From an uncultured Saprospiraceae bacterium (GTDB lineage Bacteria > Bacteroidota > Bacteroidia > Chitinophagales > Saprospiraceae): a stretch of 64,000 bases of DNA. Position 1 is the stretch's first letter; each line of letters starts with the position of its first letter. Location of the stretch: positions 1-64,000 of the forward strand of contig CALLXF010000019.1 in the NCBI GenBank assembly GCA_938015805.1, read 5' to 3'. The notes under the pieces were generated by a model, which saw nothing but the letters and a program-made list of their open reading frames with translations, had not been told where the DNA came from and searched no databases. Below are positions 58,334 through 64,000 of the stretch, one piece after another. Made by a program: the position numbers and the translations under genes.

Positions 58334-59116
58334 TTGTCTTTGCAAGACATAACAGGGAATTTTAGAAACTTGGAGAAAGAAACACAGTTAATTATTGGGC
58401 GTAAGCCTATACTCGATGCACTATCTTCTGGAAAGGAGCTAGATAAAGTATTGGTTATTAATAGCCTCAGGGGCGAATTTGAGGTAAAGCTCAGGCAACT
58501 CTCCAAACAGCATAATTTTACGATCCAAAGGGTACCGCAAGAAAAGCTTGATAAAATTTCTAAAAATGAAAATCACCAAGGGATAGTAGCTTACGTTTCC
58601 GCCTTGTTATATTTTGATTTTAACGATCTTTTACCTCAGCTGGTTAAGTCTAAGAAAGACCCATTGATTTTAATTTTAGATGGAATCGAGGATGTAAGAA
58701 ATATGGGTGCTATAGCGAGATCTGCTTATGCTTTTGATGTAGATGTGATCGTGACCATGATGAAGGGTAACGCTAGGATAAATGATATCGCAATAAAAAC
58801 TTCTGCTGGAGGCCTATTAAATATTCCAGTTTGTAGGCAAGAAAATCTATCAGATACCTATTCTCTCTTATCAGAGAACGGAATACCTATTATAGCAAGT
58901 AGCTTGCAGACGGATGCAGTTTTACAGGATATGGAACTATCTGGGGGCTTAGCCGTTGTAATAGGATCGGAAGAATCGGGTATTTCAAAGATAACCTCTG
59001 ATTATGCCGATTTTAAATTTAAAATAGCCCAGTCCACTAATATGGAATCTTTAAACGTTTCTGTAGCGACAGGGATCATTCTTCATCATATTTACGATCA
59101 GAGAAATGCAAAATAG
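58334..59116 (+). CDS. rlmB: TrmH/SpoU family 23S rRNA 2'-O-methyltransferase (RlmB-like), TTG start
   Basis: IIGRKPILDALSSGKELDKVLV, ILDGIEDVRNMGAIARSAYAF, VIGSEESGISKITSDYADFKFKIAQSTNMESLNVSVATGI; ORF opens with TTG. Confidence 0.92.
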   Translation: MSLQDITGNFRNLEKETQLIIGRKPILDALSSGKELDKVLVINSLRGEFEVKLRQLSKQHNFTIQRVPQEKLDKISKNENHQGIVAYVSALLYFDFNDLLPQLVKSKKDPLILILDGIEDVRNMGAIARSAYAFDVDVIVTMMKGNARINDIAIKTSAGGLLNIPVCRQENLSDTYSLLSENGIPIIASSLQTDAVLQDMELSGGLAVVIGSEESGISKITSDYADFKFKIAQSTNMESLNVSVATGIILHHIYDQRNAK

Positions 59117-60065
59117 TAATAGTCGTTTTTTCTTATTCTTTTTTCTCATTGCTTCATTTTTTACAGGATTATCTTCTTGTAAATCCACTAAAGACTCTCT
59201 TGCAGATAATCAAACTAAAGCAAAGCAAGATTACAGTTTAGAAAATGCTTTGCTCTGGGAAGTTACAGGTAAAGGATTAAAGCAACCGTCTTATGTTTTT
59301 GGAACTATCCATATCATAAATGACGAAGATTATTTTTTGCCTAAAGGAGCTCTTGCAGCAATAGATGCCTCAGAAGAGATAATTTTTGAGATCGATATGA
59401 ATGACATGAACGATATGACTAAGCAGATGGGAATGCTTAAAGATGTGTTTATGAATGATGATCTTACTTTAAAAGATTTAATGGAAGAGGCAGATTATAA
59501 ACTCGTCTCTGACCATTTTTCCAAATTAGGATTACCCATATTTTTCTTTGAACGGATGAAACCGATGTTTTTGACAGTTTTTGCTTCTAGTGATTTTGAT
59601 CCATCTGGTATCCAAAACGGTTCTATGAAATCATACGAAATGGAATTTTTTGAGATTGCAAATAAGTCAGGGAAAAAAGTAGGAGGTCTAGAGTCCATAG
59701 AGTATCAGTTAAATGTTTTCGATAATATACCATATAAAGATCAAGCCCAAATGCTTTTAGAATCGATAAAAACTTCAGGTGGTGGAGGAGATCAGTTTAA
59801 GGAAATGGTCGATATTTATAAGGCCCAGAATATAGACGCGATGATCACTATGATCGGGTCTGAGGAAGCAGGAATGTCAGAATATGAGGACATCTTAGTA
59901 GGAGATCGTAATAAAAACTGGATACCCATCATGGAAGAGAAAATGAAAGTACAAACTACATTTTTTGCTGTCGGTGCAGGGCATCTTGCAGGTAAGGATG
60001 GAGTCATCCACTTGCTAAAAAACCAAGGGTATAAGCTAAAACCACTCAGCCAGGTAAAATCATAA
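59106..60065 (+). CDS. TraB/GumN family lipoprotein
   Basis: Lipobox LSSCKSTK; LLWEVTGKGLKQPSYVFGTIHIINDEDYFLP; TFFAVGAGHLAGKDGVIHLLKNQGYKL. Confidence 0.92.
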   Translation: MQNSNSRFFLFFFLIASFFTGLSSCKSTKDSLADNQTKAKQDYSLENALLWEVTGKGLKQPSYVFGTIHIINDEDYFLPKGALAAIDASEEIIFEIDMNDMNDMTKQMGMLKDVFMNDDLTLKDLMEEADYKLVSDHFSKLGLPIFFFERMKPMFLTVFASSDFDPSGIQNGSMKSYEMEFFEIANKSGKKVGGLESIEYQLNVFDNIPYKDQAQMLLESIKTSGGGGDQFKEMVDIYKAQNIDAMITMIGSEEAGMSEYEDILVGDRNKNWIPIMEEKMKVQTTFFAVGAGHLAGKDGVIHLLKNQGYKLKPLSQVKS

Positions 60066-60578
60066 ATGGCTTTAATAAAAAAAGTAAACGGTATTTTACC
60101 GCAGATAGATGCTACTGCGTGGATTGCAGAAAATGCCACGATTACTGGAGATGTAACTATAGGTAAAGATTCAGGTATCTGGTTTCAGACTGTTATCAGA
60201 GGTGACTGTAATCGGATCATCATAGGAGATCATGTAAATATCCAGGATCAGTCTATGGTACATGGCACCACTGGAAGAGGGGATACCATCATCGGAAATC
60301 ATGTGTCTGTCGGGCATCGAGTCATCATACATGGATGTAAAATCCATGATCATGTGCTGATCGGAATGGGAGCCATTATACTAGACGATACCATTATTGA
60401 GTCTGATGTCATTGTAGCTGCTGGTGCTCTCGTCACTTCTGATAAGGTCCTAAAATCAGGATGGTTATATGCAGGTATCCCTGCAAAACCGATCAAAGAA
60501 ATAACTCCAGAAATGAGGCAGTTATATATAGAGGGAACAGCCGCGGCCTACGTAAAATACAAAGAACACTATCGCTAG
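60066..60578 (+). CDS. Gamma carbonic anhydrase family protein
   Basis: Hexapeptide repeats; IRGDCNRIIIGDHVNIQDQSMVHGT, VSVGHRVIIHGCKIHDHVLIGMGAIILD. Confidence 0.93.
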   Translation: MALIKKVNGILPQIDATAWIAENATITGDVTIGKDSGIWFQTVIRGDCNRIIIGDHVNIQDQSMVHGTTGRGDTIIGNHVSVGHRVIIHGCKIHDHVLIGMGAIILDDTIIESDVIVAAGALVTSDKVLKSGWLYAGIPAKPIKEITPEMRQLYIEGTAAAYVKYKEHYR

Positions 60579-60621
60579 ATTTATTAAGATCTCAAGAATT
60601 TAACGCCGCTAGCTTCCGAGT

Positions 60622-60635
60622 ATACTCATGAGTAT
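60622..60635. repeat. 14-bp perfect palindrome ATACTCATGAGTAT
   Basis: Self-complementary sequence between convergent genes. Confidence 0.5.
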
Positions 60636-60657
60636 TAACTTTCTAAAAGTCTATAAG

Positions 60658-61542
60658 CTATCTGCCCTTCTTTATTAAATACACTCCTAATAATATCAGT
60701 CCCATACCCATAAAATGCGAAACTCCGATAGACTCTCCATCTATAAAACCGAGTAGGGTAGCTACGATCGGAATGATATAGGAAACTGATGAGGCAAAAA
60801 CAGGATTAGTTTTTTGGACCAGTTTAAAAAAGAGGACGGTAGAGATCACGGTTCCTAAGATTGCGAGGAGTACCACTGAGCCCGTAGATGACACCGGAAT
60901 CTGATTATTTAGAATAGAAAAAATAGTCCCCCTATATATGAGATAAATTATTGCTGGGGGGCCTATAAGAGCAAACGACACGGCACTGAGTAGAGTAGGT
61001 TTTATGTTTTGAAAATATGTTTTTACTACATTAATATTAGTTCCATAGCAGAGGGTTCCTATAAGCATAAAAAGGGCATAGATAGGCTTTCCGCCAATGT
61101 TTCCATCGGCTCCGTAAAGAATAAGTAGTGAAGTTCCTACTAGGCCTAGTAGAATACCTGCGAATTTTAGGAAAACAAACTTAGATCTGAAAAGTAAAAT
61201 ACCGACCATAAATGTAAATATCGGAGTGGTACTATTTAAAATACCAGCTATCGAACTGCTAATCTCCGTCTGTCCCAGTGGAAACATAAAAGCGGGAATT
61301 CCACTTCCAGTCATACCCACAAGTAAAAATAATAACCATTTATTCCATGGGATGTCACTCCATTTTACAATCAATATTGGTAAAAATGCTATCGAAGAAA
61401 TACTAATCCGTAGAGCGGCCACTTCAAAAGGATCAAAACCGATCAGACTTTTTTTTATTAGTATAAAAGAAGATCCCCAGATTACGGCTAGTAATAATAA
61501 AACACCAATGGAAGAGGAAGATATCTCTGTACGGTCATTCAT
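60658..61542 (-). CDS. DMT superfamily (EamA) transporter
   Basis: Ten hydrophobic segments; LLLAVIWGSSFILIKKSLIGFDPFEVAALRISISSIAFLP. Confidence 0.92.
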   Translation of the reverse strand: MNDRTEISSSSIGVLLLLAVIWGSSFILIKKSLIGFDPFEVAALRISISSIAFLPILIVKWSDIPWNKWLLFLLVGMTGSGIPAFMFPLGQTEISSSIAGILNSTTPIFTFMVGILLFRSKFVFLKFAGILLGLVGTSLLILYGADGNIGGKPIYALFMLIGTLCYGTNINVVKTYFQNIKPTLLSAVSFALIGPPAIIYLIYRGTIFSILNNQIPVSSTGSVVLLAILGTVISTVLFFKLVQKTNPVFASSVSYIIPIVATLLGFIDGESIGVSHFMGMGLILLGVYLIKKGR

Positions 61543-61826
61543 AAAATCAGATCATATTAGATCATACCTCTAATAGACGAATAATTTTGTTGATTGTAAG
61601 TCTATGAAGTAATTGATTTTTAAGATTCTTAGCTATTGGTCATTATTTTAAATCTGTAAAATAGTTTAATTTATCGCAGATATCTTCTCTACGTTAAAAG
61701 GAATCATTTAACTACAACTTGCAAATAAATTCACGCATATTAAATGCTAATTAATGGTTTAGTACAAGAAAATAAATATGTTTTCTCACTTATCGGGAGT
61801 ATTAGAATATAGTCTTGTTAAAAGAA

Positions 61827-61858
61827 AGAAGCCATCTAGATTTTTCTAAATGGCTTCT
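61827..61858 (-). terminator. Rho-independent terminator for the P-domain gene
   Basis: AGAAGCCAT(c)TAGA...TCTA(a)ATGGCTTCT hairpin; minus-strand downstream TTTCTTTT tract. Confidence 0.75.
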
Positions 61859-61895
61859 GATATATTATGATTTTAATTTAGCGTTTTAAAAATGC

Positions 61896-64000
61896 TTAAT
61901 CGATTTTTAGAACTCTTTGCTGATACCTTCTATTATCTTGTTCTATCTGGAATAAATATACACCTGTAGATAATTGCGATATATCTATACTATTAGACTT
62001 AGCATCTAATGTTTTACTAATTACAGTTTTTCCATTTATATCCATGACCTGTAAAGCCACTGATGTATTAAATTCTTCAAAATTAACAGTGACTAAACTA
62101 TTTGCTGGGTTAGGAAAAATATCGATACCGCTTACTTCTGATATATCTGATGTAGATGAGGTAAAACTAGCATCTATCTCTATATCAAATCTAGTAATAC
62201 CGATCCAGCCACCATTACCATCTGTAACTGTGAAAGTAAAAAAGTCAGATGTCACACTGTCGTCGATGTCATTACGGTATCTGATTTTTTGATCATTGAT
62301 ATCTTGCTGCGTAAACTGAGCTCCTACAGATAGTACAGTACCATCTAAGTACATGTTTCCACTCATCGGAGCCTGTACCACAGTATAATTTAATTCCGAC
62401 GCCACATTATCTGTATCTTCCGATAGCAAATTATCAAATGTGACTCGCTGTCCAGAATTAGGAGGTAGTTGTAAAACATTGTTATTTATAAGAGATGGCG
62501 GTGCTAGTGATGCATTAGAACAAATTTCTAGTTCGGCATTATCTAGTGTTCCTCCATTTCCAGGCTTCGTATCAGATATTCTTATCTTCCAGACTCCCTG
62601 AGCGTTTTCTCCTATAAAAACACTTAATGGTTCTTCAGGAATATAAACAGAACCACCTACTAATGGACACTGGTATGTCGTCGCGGCAGCATCATTAAAG
62701 CCTACATTATAATTAGTATTTACACCACATCTATTATTTAAAACTTTGACTTCAGTACCAGCTGGACTAACAACAAAAACTTCTAAGTCTGATACCTTAT
62801 CATGTAATCCTTGGATATTAGTTAAAACCACATCCTGAACAGTTCCTGTAGAACTAATAGAAATATTAGCTTCTATTTCAGGAGCTCCAGATTGAGAAAT
62901 ATTAATAGGTAAATTCTCAGCACTACCGATAGCACAATTAAGCGTCTCCGTTCCAAAAGCTCGTGTCGCAGTATAATCTCCTTCTTTACATTTATTATTA
63001 GGTTTAACTCTCCAAAAGTATAGTGTATTTTTTTCCAACAATGATGGGATAGTGTACGTATTATTGGCTAACCCAGTTTCGCTCAGAACAATAGTTTCTT
63101 CTGCAAAAGATGGATTCGTTGCTACTTCTATATCATATGAAGTCGCATCAATTATTGATGTCCATTCAAAGGTTGGAAGACTAGTAAGTCCTAATGCATT
63201 TTCTATGGGAGTAGTTAATTGGAATGCAGAGAAATCTGATCCCGTATATTCTAAAATAACCTCTTGTGTCTGTACCATTCCTCCAGCAGTCGATTGTAAA
63301 ACTAATACTGTCGAACCGCTACCTGTAACTCCAGACAAATCTATATCAACAGTTATGTTTTCGTTAGGGTCAACACTATTACTGGAAAAGTTTACTGTAG
63401 CCCCTGTAGGAAGACCACTTACGATATCATACGTTACTGGATCTGCAAATCCTTGGAAACCTTCATTTTGGATCTCTAAGCTTACTATCTCTGGAGTACA
63501 TACCACTACAGACTTAGGAAAAACATCCATAAAGTATCCCGGTTCTGCTGGAGCCACGATATTACAATCCTGATTAGACATATCGTAAAATATATTATCA
63601 TCAGCTCTGACGATAATCCTAGTATAATCAGCTGGTGTATTAGGAATAGTCACAGTTTGCAAACCATCGTTAGCTACATTACTTGCGAGAGTATACAGAT
63701 CATTTTCTCCCATAAGACCAGCATTTGTACTTAAATAAATACTTACTTTCTGGCAGTTTACTAGATCTCCATCTGTATTTGCGACGTCCCATGTAACGTC
63801 TATGACTTGCCCTACTTCAAAAGTCATGGCTGTGTTAGGAGATGTTACTCTAAACGGCCCTGCATCTTGAGTAGCAAAAAATTCTACCTCAGACCAATCT
63901 GCAGTACCTCCGCCTGGATTATTATCTCGAGCTATAAATCTAAAGGTCATATCTCTACTGTAAGTCGGTAGTAATTCTCTGATATCTAAACCATTATTGA
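61896..64000 (-). CDS. Secreted protein with proprotein-convertase P domain, CSPG-like repeat and T9SS sorting domain; N-terminus truncated at the window edge
   Basis: P domain LTNIQGLHDKVSDLEVFVVSPAGTEVKVLNNRCG...GVWKIRISDTKPGNGGTLDNAELEIC; C-terminal GIDIFPNPANSLVTVNF...GVYLFQIEQDNRRYQQRVLKID. Frame stays open past the listed ATG as NNGLDIRELLPTYSRDMTF. Confidence 0.88.
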   Translation of the reverse strand, partial: NNGLDIRELLPTYSRDMTFRFIARDNNPGGGTADWSEVEFFATQDAGPFRVTSPNTAMTFEVGQVIDVTWDVANTDGDLVNCQKVSIYLSTNAGLMGENDLYTLASNVANDGLQTVTIPNTPADYTRIIVRADDNIFYDMSNQDCNIVAPAEPGYFMDVFPKSVVVCTPEIVSLEIQNEGFQGFADPVTYDIVSGLPTGATVNFSSNSVDPNENITVDIDLSGVTGSGSTVLVLQSTAGGMVQTQEVILEYTGSDFSAFQLTTPIENALGLTSLPTFEWTSIIDATSYDIEVATNPSFAEETIVLSETGLANNTYTIPSLLEKNTLYFWRVKPNNKCKEGDYTATRAFGTETLNCAIGSAENLPINISQSGAPEIEANISISSTGTVQDVVLTNIQGLHDKVSDLEVFVVSPAGTEVKVLNNRCGVNTNYNVGFNDAAATTYQCPLVGGSVYIPEEPLSVFIGENAQGVWKIRISDTKPGNGGTLDNAELEICSNASLAPPSLINNNVLQLPPNSGQRVTFDNLLSEDTDNVASELNYTVVQAPMSGNMYLDGTVLSVGAQFTQQDINDQKIRYRNDIDDSVTSDFFTFTVTDGNGGWIGITRFDIEIDASFTSSTSDISEVSGIDIFPNPANSLVTVNFEEFNTSVALQVMDINGKTVISKTLDAKSNSIDISQLSTGVYLFQIEQDNRRYQQRVLKID

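Overview
AT-rich 64 kb chromosomal segment of a Bacteroidota bacterium. The lineage call rests on several type IX secretion (T9SS) C-terminal sorting domains, TAnnTTTG-like -7 promoter boxes and Bacteroidota-specific families (DUF5103, DUF5777, DUF6122-like); a Saprospiraceae-like lineage is a guess. I found no rRNA, tRNA, CRISPR array, transposase, integrase or phage genes. Most genes are housekeeping: mgsA, uvrC, cysQ-like, pdxH, anmK, guaB, tadA, pcm, a phosphohexomutase, asd, rlmB and a gamma carbonic anhydrase. There is also a TetR/TolC/MFP/RND efflux operon and a second TolC/MFP pair. Secreted or surface proteins include a 2652-aa protein with 19 SdrD-B-like repeats, an M1 and an M36 metallopeptidase, a lamin-tail protein, and a P-domain protein truncated at the right edge. 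I see no clear new multi-gene system. The observations most worth a second look are: the alternating two-type repeat architecture and acidic linker of the giant protein; an EF-G paralog with altered G-motifs; a probable TetR operator; a ~65-nt orphan promoter-terminator unit; a multi-stop pseudogene at 11.45-11.89 kb; gene relics at the left edge and at 7.6 kb; a tandem lipoprotein paralog pair; and a three-gene cytochrome/DUF5777-like cluster. All calls come from reading the sequence and ORF translations; no database search was run.
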